Part shown: positions 1 to 13,992 of the stretch, one piece after another | Position numbering within the stretch: the stretch's first letter is position 1 | Layout of the letters: each line of letters opens with the position of its first letter | NCBI GenBank assembly: GCA_032191485.1 | Contig: JAVDOI010000006.1 | Span: forward strand, 9,158,056 to 9,222,055 | DNA from: Leptoclinus maculatus | Lineage: Eukaryota; Chordata; Actinopteri; Perciformes; Stichaeidae | DNA length: 64,000 nucleotides | Direction of reading: 5' to 3' | Translations under genes and position numbers: made by a program | Notes under the pieces: generated by a model | What the model was told of the DNA's origin: nothing | Database searches by the model: none | The model's input: the letters and a program-made list of their open reading frames with translations, nothing else

Positions 1-604
1 TGACGGCTCCCTGGGCCAAATTTAGCAGTTTATTCCCCCTCCGAAAAAAGATGACCCTTTGGAACCCACGGGAGAGAAAAAATGAAACAATTTCAACAAT
101 TGTCAGTCTGTTTTGGCTTTGAGAAATCGAGCTGGAGAATCACACTAAAGAGCATGCTAGCTTACGACACTCTCGTATACACACAACTGTACAGTGAGCT
201 GGCTAACCCCTCGTCTTTTTCCCGTGCTCCTCAGGGACACAACATCAAGAGAAGTCTTATAAATGTCTGACCTCTGATCCTTTGGTGGGAAGAGAGTGAC
301 TGGTACATTACAGAAATGCACTGATGACTATGAGAGAAAGAAAGAAAAAGGCTACACGATGAAGGAATCTTATATTTGCTTGTGCAGTTATCCTGTTGAC
401 AGTCAAGTGTGGGAATGGATGGCTCATGTCATGGCACAATAAGTTGTAACTTCATAAGCCTTGGGGGGGGGGGGGGGGCGGGGAAAGGAATTAGAAGTGC
501 GTTATGCTTGCAGGGGTGAAACAAATGCCAAACATCTCATAATTACATATAGGCTAGGTTACACATTTTTGTCATAACTAAGATTTGTGACAAGGATTCC
601 TCAC

Positions 605-905
605 ATTTTGTTTGTAAAATATGTCGTAAGATTAGTTGATTAATTGATCAGTTGATTGACAGATAATTAATCTGGGACTATTTTGATAGTTGAATAATTG
701 TTTCAGTGATTTCAAAATCACGGACATTGAATGGTTCCAGTTTGTTAAATGTCAGGATTTTCTGCTTGTCAGGATTGTGTCATAGTATACCTTTGTGGTT
801 TCGGGTGTTCGACAAACAAAGCAAGCAATTTTATGTCCTCACCTTGGGCTCTGGGAAATTGTTGTTGACATTTTCTAACATTTTCTGGCAAAACCATTAC
901 CAAAC
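605..905 (+). repeat. Degenerate dispersed teleost repeat (gctgca-type family)
   Basis: A stretch rich in ATTAATTGATCA-like words is followed by a segment resembling a very common teleost dispersed element: a TGGTTCCAG block, then CAAGCAATTTTATG and a CACCTTGGGCTCTGGGAAATTG block. Related fragments occur at 51733-51870 and 53090-53334. Family recognition is from memory of recurrent teleost repeats; no repeat library was searched. Confidence 0.45.
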
Positions 906-1878
906 AATTTATCAGTCAGTTTATGGAATACTTTATAGCAAAAATAACCTTTAAAAAACATTTTTAAAAACCTGCCATAAAAAAAAGTGAAAGATACGAC
1001 AAGTGAGTCAAACATACTTGAAAATGCAGCCAATAAAACATTGATGTACTTCAATTTCTGTTCACATATCTGCCAACAATATATTTGCCAAAACTTGGAT
1101 AGGCCGATATCATCAGCTCACACTCATACTGGTCGGCTGTAGTAAACTCACCCACTCTCATTTGCAGTACAGCTGATGAATATGATGCTTATTGACAGCC
1201 TCTAGCACACGCACCATACACATACAGAAGCATGTGTGGGCAATTGGGAATGCTATTAATACACGTATAAGCACACACACACACACACACACATGCCACA
1301 CACTCATAAAAACAAGTGGTGTGATGCTAATAATATATTGAGAAACAGCAATTCAACTCAGTGTCCCAAAGCACATGTGCACTTGCATGATTACTGACAA
1401 AAACACAAGTGGTTACTGACAGGTGACACTAAAAATAAACCGTCATGGTTACATGTAGTGAAACTTGCACAAAGAACCACAGTGCTCCTTCAAAAGAAAC
1501 AAATGGGCGCTAATAATACATCGGTACCAACACACGCCAGCGCTGGTAACAAGTGTACTGTACATGCACCCTCAACTGTCGCACGAGCAGATCCTACTTA
1601 TGCAAACACAAAGACCTGCTGTGTACACTCAAAAGAAACAACTGCAAGCTATTAATATCTTGGCGCGTATATAGGACGGACACGCACAAGGACACACTCG
1701 TATGGATGCACACACATATACGGAGATTGATACTCCAGCTGCTCGGAAGCAGAGGGACAGAATGTCCCCAACAGCTGTGGATTCCGCTAAAATGTAAGGA
1801 CGGGGGAGGAACGGAGAAAACGACGGAGAGATGGTGAAGGTGGCCAGCTCGGTGGAGTAGCTGTCATTAAATTGATAT

Positions 1879-1881
1879 TGT

Positions 1882-1955
<74 letters not shown>
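1879..1955. repeat. (TG)n microsatellite
   Basis: Nearly pure TG/GT run of more than 35 units, with one TATG interruption near its start. It makes artificial Thr-His open frames on the minus strand. Confidence 0.95.
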
Positions 1956-1956
<1 letters not shown>

Positions 1957-3189
1957 TCTGAACTCCTGCTCTTTCTGCTTTGCTGCAAATCTAACCAGCC
2001 ATAAACCTCAAGCCTGCTTCCAGTGTTTATGTATACAAATAGTAGGTAGCACTTAACCTGACGTGTGACTTCCAGACGTAACCCCATTCAATAGCACTGT
2101 GGAGTTCACTCCAACAATAAACAAAGCACATTTTAGGGCCACAGTGTGTGTGTATAAATACTGCTAAAGGACATCTGTAGCTCTCAAGCTGCAAAAGTGA
2201 ACCAGTGAAGCCATTCTACTAAAATAGCAACTTCTGCTCGTGTAAATGAACCAAGAGGATGTTATGGTGCAGACTAACTTTAGAAACAGGAAGTCACTGT
2301 TTCTGTGTGAGTGTGTGTGTGTGTGTGCGCAGGTGTGTGTGTGTGCATGCGTGTGTGTCGGTGATTCAGTGTTTTGCTGCAGAAGGCACACAGAAAGAGG
2401 ATGATGGTTGTGAAACGAATATGCTATTACAGAAAAAAGAAGTTTCTCTCCTGCTTATTTTTAGCACCACAAATGAGAGAGACAGAAGTACACACACAGA
2501 TCTTATTTCGATGCAGTTCTCCTTATTTTTAAAACATTCAAGGTTTTATCTTATTAATAGCATTTCTTTTCAGTTTTAAAATATGTATCTTGCATTTTTA
2601 TGAGCACAATCGATGAATAGCAGACCATGGAAAGCAATGTTGGCTAAAAATACCTCTTTTTTATAACGTGATGTTGAAACAACTACAAACTGTAAATGTC
2701 CTCTTCAAGTGCAGTCTTGTAGGACAAGAGGAAGCAATCAGCAACTTTTTAAACCCTTCAGGGGCATTGTGGAGGAAACCTTGACTGTCTAGTTGGCTCT
2801 TTGAATGCATCATGCAGTGACTAAGCTGGTTTTGTCTTAAGTTATGTATCACACTGTAAGTCACAGCTTCAGTATCAGTACATAACACAGCCAAACACAT
2901 GTGTGTGGAAGAGTGGCCTTTCATTTGAAACTACCCAAAAAATACCAAACATTTTATAAATACAAGTAAGTCAGTGTAGAACATGTGTCTCAGGGAAGAC
3001 ACTTTGTGTCACATTGTTTAAAGTGAATAGAATTTAGATACGTATGGTTGCTGCAGCCTGGTCTTTACTTCATTAGGTAAAAATATACCTCAGGTGTTTC
3101 TTTTTTGTTTAGCTGAGAAGTAACACTGACTTCCTGATCATTTCCTTTCTGTCGAGGGAGCTGACTTGTTTGGTAATTGTGTGTCTAGG

Positions 3190-3216
3190 TGTGTGTGTGT
3201 GTGTGTGTGTGTGTAG

Positions 3217-3242
<26 letters not shown>
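3190..3242. repeat. (GT)n microsatellite, interrupted
   Basis: Two GT runs separated by a single TAGG interruption near 3214. Confidence 0.93.
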
Positions 3243-3251
<9 letters not shown>

Positions 3252-4830
3252 GGTGTATGCAGATCATTTGAGTCCCCACCACCACTAACACCACAGACCC
3301 GCTGCTCCAGTGATTGATTTCCTTTGAAAACACACTGACATTCTTCTGGTAATACATACTGTTCTGCTACAACGGGTATTTCCTGTTGCATGGTTAACAT
3401 TTTTTAATTACAGTTTAAAAAAAAAAAAAAAAGCACCAGACGCTTTAAATAAACAAGCCTTCAGCTCTGACATATTGTTACGCAGGCATGAACCAGCTAA
3501 AAGTGGAACAGGTTTGAATATTTCAGAGATTACGTTCTGTCTGACATCGCACGGCTTCCTTGAGTTACCTGCTAAGGTAGGACTCCAGTGGCACAAGAAT
3601 TGTGCCAATTGCAGGCGTCAATTTTTACAGGAGGCTTATCTGTGTTTCCCTGTCTCTATTATTAGCTGTACAAATAATCATGCAAACTTTTAAGTTTCAC
3701 AGAAACTATATCTCTGCTTTTCTCTGTTACACACATACAGAATACATGAAAACATTGCTGTCCTCGCAAACAAATGGTGTTGTTATTATGAATTCTGTAT
3801 TTTGTTATCAAGCAGGACAACAGAACTGAAACTACTTGGCTTAAACTGCACGATATTATCTTGCACTATAAATAGTTCTGGTCTTATTAACTCCCCATAT
3901 GTTTTTTTTTTCATGTTCCACTGTGTGCACGTCTCACTTGACCTAAGAAATAAGAGCGTGGGAGTGTTTTCTTCTTAAGAGGAATTCTGTCAACCCCGTA
4001 ACGCCTTCATGGACATGATTATTCCTCTCTAAAATAACGCTGCCTGGGTCTGTACAACTTACTGTGAGGCTCCTGCAGGAGGGAAGTTCAGTGGGACTTG
4101 TGTGCCACCTGTATGGAGGTTTGTTTTGAGCTGTTTTTCAGCCGCACCGCTGAACATTTCTGATGATGTTTTCTCTGTTGTAGTAGTAGTGGTAGTAGTA
4201 GTAGTAGAAGTGTTCCTCATTTATGCCAATGCACCATTTGAGCTGGAGTTACTGTTAATTCTAATAGTAGACATTGAAGCCTTCAAAATGCTGCATGTTT
4301 AACTCTAGAAACACAATCTACTTGACTTATCTTTATATGCAACTTTGGCATTTGGATTTTGTCCTTTTTTATTGGGTCACTGAAGGTGGTTTCATAATGT
4401 AAGCTTCTATATTTAAATCCAGGATAACTCTCCAAAACAAGTGAATAACTTCAATGCAAGTATGGTTTTCTGAGATACTGTGATGTGAGAGGTATTGTGT
4501 CACAGTGCTGTAGTTCAGCGGGGTATGTCAGCAAAGAAACATCCACGTGAGTGTGAGTAATGTTAAGTAATATTTACAAGGTTCAGTACATTTCCATGTC
4601 CTTCCCTCCCTCCCACTGTCTCTCTACCCCAGAGGGAGGAAGGTGTCTCTTTTCATACTGTAAGCTTTTGTATCGGCACCGAAACATTCATCACCATGTT
4701 TAATGGTTTCAGGTTTCAGTCGCATTGACGCGTGACAATAATATCAAGTTATCTGTGAGCTTGCATATGTTTTTGTCTTGTTGTTGTGGTGCATCACAAA
4801 ACCAGAGAAAAACTTGGGATGATGTGCAAG

Positions 4831-5040
4831 ATGGGCGACTGTGGCTAAGTGTGGCAGGGCCGTCCTTCAATCAGAGGATCGGTGGTTCGATCCCCGGTTC
4901 CGGCTCCGCTAATCGCATGTCGATGTGTCCTTGAGCAAGACACTTGCTCCCGTAGCTGTGCTCACGGTGTAGAAATGGGATAGAATCTGTATTGTAAGTC
5001 GCTTTGGATAAAAGCGTTTGCTAAATGACTGTAATGTAAC
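4831..5040 (+). repeat. tRNA-derived SINE, copy 1
   Basis: The copy begins near GGGCGACTGTGGCTAAGTG, which contains an A-box-like TGGCTAAGTG. A B-box-like GGTTCGATCCC follows, then a body with TCGATGTGTCCTTGAGCAAG. It ends in a conserved tail, GTAAGTCGCTTTGGATAAAA, followed by GCG..TGCTAAATGACTGTAATG. The split Pol III promoter plus a LINE-type 3' tail is the structure of a tRNA-derived SINE. A second copy lies at 29580-29790. Relative to copy 2 it lacks a short stretch between the CACTT and TGCTCCCGTAGCTGTG blocks. Confidence 0.85.
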
Positions 5041-5897
5041 GATCTTTCCTCACTACCAGTTATCGTTAACGTTCCTGTTGTGTTATATAGATCACACCAT
5101 CACGCCCGTATTGTGCCACACAGTTAAATTATTTGAGTTGAAATGTAAGGTTGTTGAACATATTTACAATGGCTTTTGGGTGGTATAAATGGATCAAAAC
5201 CTTTTTGCACTCCCCTGCACCTATAAAAAGACATCTGTCTTTCGTTAGGACACCAAAGCCTGGTTCAGTTGTCTCACTTGTGCTAAACTTTAATTTTAGT
5301 AAAACATGGAAGGGAGATGACAGATTGATGTACCTGACCCAAATGCCTTGACCACACAATGTTCAAATCCAACCGCCCACCCTGTTTCCTTCATTCTTTC
5401 TTTCTTTTGTGCCCCTCCAACCCCAACACACAGAAACACCCCTCTCTTTTGCTTTCCTGAATGCAGTGTTGGACAATGGCCAGTTCACTTGAGGCAGGAA
5501 GACTTGAATGAAATGAAATATGACTGGTGAATGTGCAGAGTTCAAATACAAGTACACATCTGGGCATACACTTGTGCCAAATAAACGGAGTGCCCTCTGG
5601 TCATGTTTATGTAAAGCACACACAGTAAAAGTCACTTGTCAAGATTGTTCTTGGACTTTTTCTTTGAAAACCTATTCAAAACATGCTTCCCTTTGTGTTA
5701 TCACATCTAAGACATTTGTACTACTTTTCTCTTAATCTATGATGATACATGTTTGACCACAGGACACTGAGAAATAGTCACAGAAAAAGAGAGTAACATA
5801 TACTCCACAGAGACAAATAATCCTCACCCATAAGCATAGACAGTGATGCTCTTCAACAAATGGATGTGTTATTTTCTCCCTCTCTCTTCTTCTGTAG

Positions 5898-7320
5898 TGG
5901 ATGTGATCACCAGCAATCAGGTTTCATTAGCCATACATGGGGAGCAGCCCATGGACCTAAGTGTGACCCAGAGGTTGTTACATCCAGGCCTAGATTCGGC
6001 CATGCTGGCCCCCCGCCCTCCCTTCTTCCTTGGACCCCTGACCTCTCAGCATTGCTCCCAGTTTTCCCAGCAGCACTTGCAGGTAAGGACTAACCCAGTA
6101 TAGGTGAAAGGTTGACAAAGAAAACCTTCAGCAGCACCAAGCAAAACCAGCAGCAGTGTAAATAATAATTTAAATAATCAAAGTAAGCGCCTTAATATTT
6201 CTGTATCCTCAGCATTCAGTACATAAACAGAGACTTAATATAGCTGGTGACATTTTGACCTGCTCAAGTCGTGCGACATCTGGCAACATTCGTCCCCACA
6301 CCAGCATTTTATTTGGATAACGGTGAGATGCAGAGTGAAAGGCAGATGGACCTCCTGCCACATCAACAACAAGAACAAGCCAGCTGCTTTCGCCACTAGT
6401 CTCTACACAGGTTGATGAATGCTCAGCAGAAATGAGTAAGCAGCAGGTCAAGTTACTTTAAACAGACAACCTTCCCAGCATTAGATTCTGATCGAAGCTG
6501 TTCAGGATCAGCTTCTTGGTGCTGCATACTTCTAGTGCTATATTTCTTTAGTGTAACATAAAGAGGGATTATTCAGTCATGTCAAACACTTTTTTTTTGA
6601 GGGGGAGTTGTGAGAAAATGTGGCAGTAGCAATGTGTGTCGCTTTTTGTGCAAATCTCACGTGCACAGCCCAAGCAGACTAGAATGATCAGTGTTGATAT
6701 GGCTTCATTTCTTTCTCCTCAGTATAACATTGAACAAAGGCAAAGAGAGATGGAGCAGGAGAAAAGAGAAGAGCTACATCAGCTTATACGAAAGAGTAAA
6801 AATGAGCAGAGTGAGTATCATACAATGTATTTCACCCGACTGCGATGTGCTCTCTTAGGTTCTCTGAAAGTCTATTTGGCTGTTGAAGTGCTCTTCGCAT
6901 GAGTCATAGCACACTGTATGGTTCAATAAAAGAAGGGGATTTCCTACAGGGCTGTGATGTATTCTCAGATTCCAAGGAAATTTGTACTCATATCAAACCA
7001 AAGGCAAACAAACGCACTTGTTTCAGGAAACACTTTGTGCTGTTTTTAGTTTTTACCGTACAAAGGAAAAAAAGAAAGGTCAGAGGAAAGTAAAACATAT
7101 CCTGGATCCTACTTCAGAAGTCTCAATCAGCCCCACTATTTGGCTGTAGCTCTACCTATTATATGGCTGTCTTTTTCCTGATGAAGTGACTTTATTGACT
7201 GCTAGGTGCCGTAGCCAGTCCTCTGGTGAGGCAGAAACTTCGGGAACACATAATTATGAAGAGCCAGCCTGCCCATGACAGGGTCACTCCCAACCACAGC
7301 AGTCCCACACCAGGATACAG
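5898..7320 (+). CDS. hdac7: hdac7 exons 1-3 of those visible: N-terminus and MEF2-binding region
   Basis: Exons 5898-6082, 6723-6810 and 7206-7320. The first opens with the last two bases of a split codon and carries VDVITSNQ and GEQPMDLSV, matching the conserved class IIa N-terminal start. The second encodes a short charged helix (EQRQREMEQEKREEL), the remnant of the coiled coil that is much longer in HDAC4/5/9. Exons 2 and 3 join at a split Ser codon to give SAVASPLVRQKLREHIMK (about residues 91-108 of the visible protein), the position of the MEF2-binding helix. Confidence 0.9.
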
Positions 7321-8376
7321 GTGAGAGAGACAAAACGGACACGCAGATCAATGATGTCTCAAAATAGAGGGCCAGCCTCTCTTCTGATATCAATGAAAGT
7401 AGAAGAATAATAAATAATAAAGAAGAATAGTTAAAGAACTCGTTATACCCATTCATGAGTAAAGCAGTCTATCCTATATTATTTTGGTTACCTAGGCTCC
7501 CGGTTCCTGACATGTCCCCAACGTCTCAGCCTACAGCCTGTGACCAGCGCAAAGACCTTGCTCTGCGCAGGACAGGTGAGATGACTCTGTTTTTTTTGTG
7601 TCTGTGATGAGAGTTCCCATGATTTTCCGTTTCAGGTCTGTTCTGTTGCGGTGTTCCCCGTGTAATTTCAGTTCAAACTCAGTGTGATTTGACTGCGATG
7701 CTCACTGGGATATTTCATTCATGGCAACACTTTTCAGTGTCTCGGCAAACTGTCATTACATTATATATCCTGGAGGGCCTGGAGGGCCAGAGAGAGACCG
7801 AGCAGTCATAAAAACAACAGTGAGACACAATGACCAACTCGGTTACATAACTTTAAAGAAGGTATTTGTAAAATGAACCGCGTGAGAGTCTAGAGCAGGT
7901 CTCGCTCACCATGTGAATGAGAGTGGGCGTGGTTTCGTCTGCCTGTACATCTCTGCGAGTACACAAACATTATTTATTTGTGTTGCCCTAGAACCCTTAG
8001 GTGCCAGCACACACACACACACACCCTCCCGTTCTTTTTTTGGGCACAGCGACAACACAAAGCTGCCTTTTATCTGCTCTGAGCCAGCCACTGATTGATT
8101 GTTTTGTTTGGGCTCCTTGGAGCCTGACCAATGTAAACATTAGACTTTTTATGCTATTGACCAGGGTTGAGGTATTTGCTTGGCTCAGCTGTGTTGCGGA
8201 TTTGGTTTTGTTATGGAAATTGAGTGCATCCTCACAGTATTTGCATTGTTGGGTGGGAACAGTCTTGCTGATGTACAAGATGTATGACATCAGTCAGTTT
8301 ATCATTAAGTTGTGTGAGTTTGAAAGCCATAGATATCTTTCCTTTTTATGAGACTTTTGGGATAAGTATGTCTCTC

Positions 8377-8407
<31 letters not shown>

Positions 8408-11400
8408 TTGTCTTCTTTTTCATGTATGTATTTGTGTATATTTGTGTCTGCAGTCTCTGAGCCCACTCTGAAGTGGAAGTTAAAGAAGCTCATCAGTACC
8501 AGGCCAAACCCGCTGCAGCGTAAGATCAGCGCCCCTCCCGCAGTCAAGCACAGGACAGAAACTCTAGGTAGAGTATCTACATTTAGCTGAAACACTCTCA
8601 CGATCTTCTGTTTTATTTCCATCACTCTTTTAGCTATTTCAATACTGCTTTGATATGCCATTTGTATCTGTTACTTTGTTACATGTTATTTCAATACATG
8701 CTGTACTGACACACAAGTGTGATTGATTTCCAATTTGACATGTGCGTCATTTGGTGTTGTATGAACACATGTTTTCTGATAGTGTTGGCCTTTATGAGTT
8801 GATGGGTGTGTTTTTCAAATCTTTCACCCAGACTCCTCCCCGAGCAGCAGCAGCACCCCAGCATCAGGGTGCAGCTCACCCAACGACAGCCTCCATTCGG
8901 ATAATGGGCACCTCCCAGTGGCACATGAGGTGAGCCCCTCTTTCATATTTATATTGATTAGGGATCAGTGTCCTGTTCAATACAGGGGACAATAAGTGTT
9001 CAACCTTCATTTTGTCTTCCCATTGTGGATTCATTCATAAAATAATTCATTGAAAAACCCTTTGCTTTCTGTTTTTTTAGCGGTACAAACATGATTTTAC
9101 ATCTGCTCTTTAAAGGACAACCACCAACAGTTGAATGTTAATTAGGTGTTAAGTGCAGTACAGTAATGGTGGCCAATGCCATAAACAGTGAGATTTGAGA
9201 AGGTCAGTTGGCCCATTGTACAAATGCATGTCACTTGATCACTCCTCATTCAATTAAACATTGAGATAGAGTGGGTCCATCGGTTTTTAACACACAAGTC
9301 TTGTATGATAAATATATTAATATAATGAGTGAATGTTGATATAGGGCACTAAGATTAACTTAAAATATTAGTTTTGATGTTTTTGTGTTGGATGATGTGA
9401 TAGTTTGCATGCAACGATCTGTACAGATAATCTCTGTACTAATTATTTCTGTCTCACTCAGGCACAGAGGTTGCTGGCTCATTTCACCTCACCTCCCAAC
9501 CGCACTGCAATGCCCAACATCACTGCTGGACTTCCTGCTCAGGTGAGCAACAATACCTTCTAGGATTCCCTTTAAAATCTTTGAAAAATAGATCACAGAT
9601 CACATGGATACACATCTGTGTATGTCTATGAATTTATGTGTATCTAAGACTGAATGTCTAGAATAGTGCCTGCACACTTGAACACTTATAGAAACATGTG
9701 GTGTATTTAGGCTTTCACTTCCCTTTTGATCTCTGTGGTGCCTTCATATCTTGTGAATCAGTCATGTGGTAGTTTACTCACTTGATGAAAATGTTAACAT
9801 GTTTGTAGATAGAGCTTCTATCTCTACATTGCAAACAACCCATGAAGCCCTAACCTCGTGCACAAACCCTCCATTTTGCTCATTTGTGTTAAGCTGCAAC
9901 AATGGCGAGGGCTTCCATAATTCCTAGTGGTCTTTCTGGAGTTTCTTACCCTCTCGTGTCTCCTCTCCTCACCTCTCTTCACAGGCTGACCTCCGAGTAG
10001 CCAGGCCGTTAGCAGTATCTGCTCTGCATCAGGTCTACCTGCCTCTGGAAGGAAGCAGTCAAGCCCTGACTCAGCGCCTGCAGCCTGTGCTCATACTGGA
10101 ACCACATACCGGACTGGTGCATTCCCAGCTTGTCTCTCGTGAGTTGGGTAACTGTGAATGCGTGTGTACAGCAGAAACAGAAATACTTCAACATGCATAT
10201 AAACAGAAGACATGCACAACACAATGCAATACGGTGTGTCTACATACCACCTTCATTTGACGATCTGAACTTTCTGCAGTCATTGGATAGTGGGATTTGT
10301 TAGACTCGACACAGGTAGCTGGATGGTTCCCCTACCTTTTCGTCAACCAAATTGACAGTCCGCATACCAACGATTTATGTCCCTTTGGGGTCATTTTAAA
10401 AGGAAACATACCATGAAAGATGACTTTTTGGAGGCCATGCAAGGCATCTTACATAACCCTAATGATGAGCTGGCACCACTAGAAGAGGGATGGGAAGCCA
10501 TTCAGTTTGCTCTGTTTGAAGCTGTGTCACTGAATGATGTCCTGCTTCTATGACCCAATCTCAGCAGCAGTCTTCTGGGTGTCCTCATCTGGTTTAGGGA
10601 GGAACCTGTCGCTGTGACTGCTGATATTTGGCAACTATTTTATTGCTTCTTTGTTCTTGAAGAAAACAGGGATGCACTGCATTTAGTTAAATAGGCTAAA
10701 TGTTCCTCGCTGATACACTTCAAGATTTAAAAGGCAGCAAACATTGAGCTGTGTTTCTTTTCCCGATCAATTCAGGCAATTTCTGCTCTTGTGTACATTT
10801 AAGCAACTACTACAAAGGGTCCTATCGAGGTCAGTTTTGTCCTCGGCAAAGCCAAACTAGCTTCTTTGTCACATTACTGAAGGTACTATCTCTGCAAGTG
10901 GTTCATGAATAGAGGGTGCAAAGAGAGCAATCGCCAGCCTTATCTATAAATGGCGTGATATGTAGGAAACTACATGGCAAGGTATTATTGTTGGAAGAGA
11001 GTACAAGTGTAAACAGACACATCCTGGCCACGGTGGCACAGAGAACATTTGAGTACTCTTCAAAGCAGACAGAACTTAAATATGCTAGGACGGTTTAGTA
11101 AGGACAGGTGACATCCCACCAACCCTACTTACCTCAGACCTGTTTCCTGACGTCAAACGTAGTGTTAGGTACACAGGAACTGGTGGGGAGTGGTCAGTGG
11201 TGGAACCTTAACATAAAGGATTAAGGGACTATTGTGAAGTGGAAGCCTTTATTTTGTTGCCTATAATCAGGAAGTTATGCAATTCATGCAGGACGTTTTT
11301 CACTTTTTCCCCACGTTGTCGCACATGTTTTAGGTTTGGGCAATCTATAGCCATCGTTCTTCCGTTCTATATAGACTTTAGAAACCTTAATGTCTTCTGT

Positions 11401-13664
11401 TATGTGCTACATTTCTTATGCCCTGAATATTGTAATATGAATAGCACAAGGACGCCCTCTACTTGGCACTTGACGGGGATGCAGTTTCACAAGCAATACA
11501 GAAATAAGCTGTAAATTCCAACAACATGATCATGACGGCGTATTTTCTTTTGCATAATTATTTTGAGCATGAAATACAGCTATGTTGTATTTCACTCTGG
11601 ACTTTTGCATCAGATATGAATAATTCATCTAGACTCTGAGTATTATAATTCCACGATTACACCAGCTGTCCGTGCTTTTCTTTTCCCTATCCCTCTTGTC
11701 TTTCCCATATACCCTAACATTCTCTTTCCATTTCCATTTTAATTTCTTCCTAATCATTTTGGTATCTGTTTTTTCCTGCTCATTTTTGTCAGGTTTATCT
11801 CCATTCGCATGTACCCTTACCCCTCTGCCCCCATCTGTATTTGCCATCTTTTAACTTGTTCCTCCCTCTCCCCCTCTCTGCAGTTCATGGTTTGAGCTCC
11901 ATTCCTCTGCTGCAGCAGCAGCAGCAGCTTCACCTGTCCTCCTCCTCCACCAGAAGGGAAGGCATGGTTACCTTGCACTCCCACAGACCTCTGGAGCGAA
12001 CACGCTCAGAGCCTCCGCCCTACAGCCACTCACCCCTTACTCTGCATGCCAGCGGTCACTCACACATCCAGCACCAGCTGACCCAGCAATACCACAAGAG
12101 CGGGCTGGAGAGGTTCAAGCACAATGCACACCTGTGCAAGGTAAGAGGGGGGCAGGCGTGGACACAAGCATGTCGTATACAAATGAAAGAAATGATATTG
12201 ACAGTGGTAGATATTTTTGAGGTTTATTCTCTGGAGTCTTTGTTTGGACATGTGCTTGGATTCCCCTTCATTTTCTTTTTTACATACATCCTTTGTGATT
12301 TTCAGTTGTATACAAATGCTTGTTAAAGAGAGCATAAGCAACCTTAAAGGCACAAAGAGTAAGATTTTCCTAAAAAACAAACAAACAGCGTAAGGGCTCA
12401 TACAAAAGTAATCCCTCTCAACCATCACTTATGACCTACTATAAATTTAGGCGATGTCTGTACCTGCGGAGACCCTGCCTTGTGCCTGTATTTTCCATTT
12501 TATTTTTATTTTGCCGTGTCGTCAACCTCTATAAAAACGTACTGTCGAGGTGCCAGATCGCAAGCACGTGTCCAAAACCAAAAAAATGGCGGACACAGCT
12601 CCAAAAAACGCAAATAAAGCTAAGAAAAACTGCAATCAGACAAGGCTTGCTCTAAAACAAGTGTGAATCTGGAGTGGGCTTTCACCAACTAATCCGACTC
12701 ATTGTGCATTTAGGACTTTAACACTGTAATAACTATACTTTATATTAGCTGACAAGCAAGTCCATTAAAGGCCTTGTCTGACACAGATCCCATCGGAGGA
12801 CATGGACCTGGAGGAGAATGGATCAGAATCAGGTTCGAGGCCTGGGTCCGTGTGCGATTCAGAACCAGGCTCTATGTGTGAGGATGGCTACCGCAGGAGA
12901 CAGAGCACTGCCAGCACAGACTCAGTTTATGGCACAGAGTCCACTACCTCCTCACGGGACAGCTTGATCGAGCCCTCACATTCACTTAGTCAGGTACTGA
13001 TTTAAACTCATATCTGCACACACATGCAGAGTTTCCAGAAGGATGATGTATTACTTTTCCTTAAAAGAAAAGCTTTAAATGTTTTGGACATCAGAGGGCG
13101 CTGTAGCTTTATTTATACAGGATGAAAAGAGGGAGGGCTACAGTATTGTAGAAGCATGCTTGGCAATGATGTATTTTCTTTATCAGATGCTTATTCGAGA
13201 CAAGCAGTATTAAATTGACCAAATAATGAGTAATTGCAATGTACTGGAGATAGGCATTTGACTTATGAGTGTGTGGACATTTACTCCAGTTAGTCTTTGC
13301 CATGTTTTGCTGCTGTTAACTGCTCCTTCATTCCCTGTTCTTCTTTTCATCCACTGTCCTGGGAACCACAGAGGCAGGTGAACCTTAGATCAGGTCTCCA
13401 GCTGGACCCCCTTGCTGTGCCTGCCCTAATTTGGCCTCATCAGCCTCTGTTTCGGACCCAGTCTTCCCCAGCCTCCACTTCCCTGCCTCCACATCCACCC
13501 ACAACCATACCTTCCCTGTCACTGTCCAGCACCGCAGCAGACGTCCAGCTACGCTTCACCACAGGTGAGGGTTGCGTTTTTGATCGGGAAAATGTGAAAA
13601 GAAGCCATGAATTACAATTCATGTACAATTGGATGATAAAATACTGAGGTACTAGATGTATGTT

Positions 13665-13695
<31 letters not shown>

Positions 13696-13922
13696 ATCTA
13701 GGACTGGTTTATGATGCTCAGATGCAGAAGCACCAGTGTACCTGTGGGGACAACAGCCGCCACCCTGAGCATGCTGGGAGGGTCCAGAGCATCTGGTCCA
13801 GACTGCATGAAAGAGGTCTCAGGAGCCAGTGTGAGGTATGACACATACACACACACTACACATTCTGTTAGATCTATACCCCCAGAGTCAGTATTATATG
13901 CAGTTGTGTCTGTGTTTGTGTC

Positions 13923-13992
<70 letters not shown>

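Larger units (their letters stand above)
1..5897. other. Upstream/intronic DNA before the first recognised hdac7 exon
   Basis: No exon with family similarity and proper splice signals was found here. The first recognised hdac7 exon starts at 5898 in the middle of a codon, so at least one upstream coding exon must exist, either outside the window or too short to see. The stretch holds a SINE, an old dispersed repeat, CA/TG tracts, a G-run at about 465-478 and a (GTA)n tract near 4181-4208. The open frames present are short, unsupported by family similarity, and often built from CA/TG repeats. Confidence 0.6.

Noticed and set aside
4831..4905. A functional tRNA gene
   Set aside because: A- and B-box-like words are present, but the segment belongs to a SINE with a LINE-type tail, and no cloverleaf is apparent.
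9462..9542. Reading exon 7 of hdac7 as a cryptic exon
   Set aside because: Good acceptor (CTCACTCAG) and donor (CAG|gtgagc), a length of exactly 27 codons and matching phases on both sides support a real, possibly alternative, exon.
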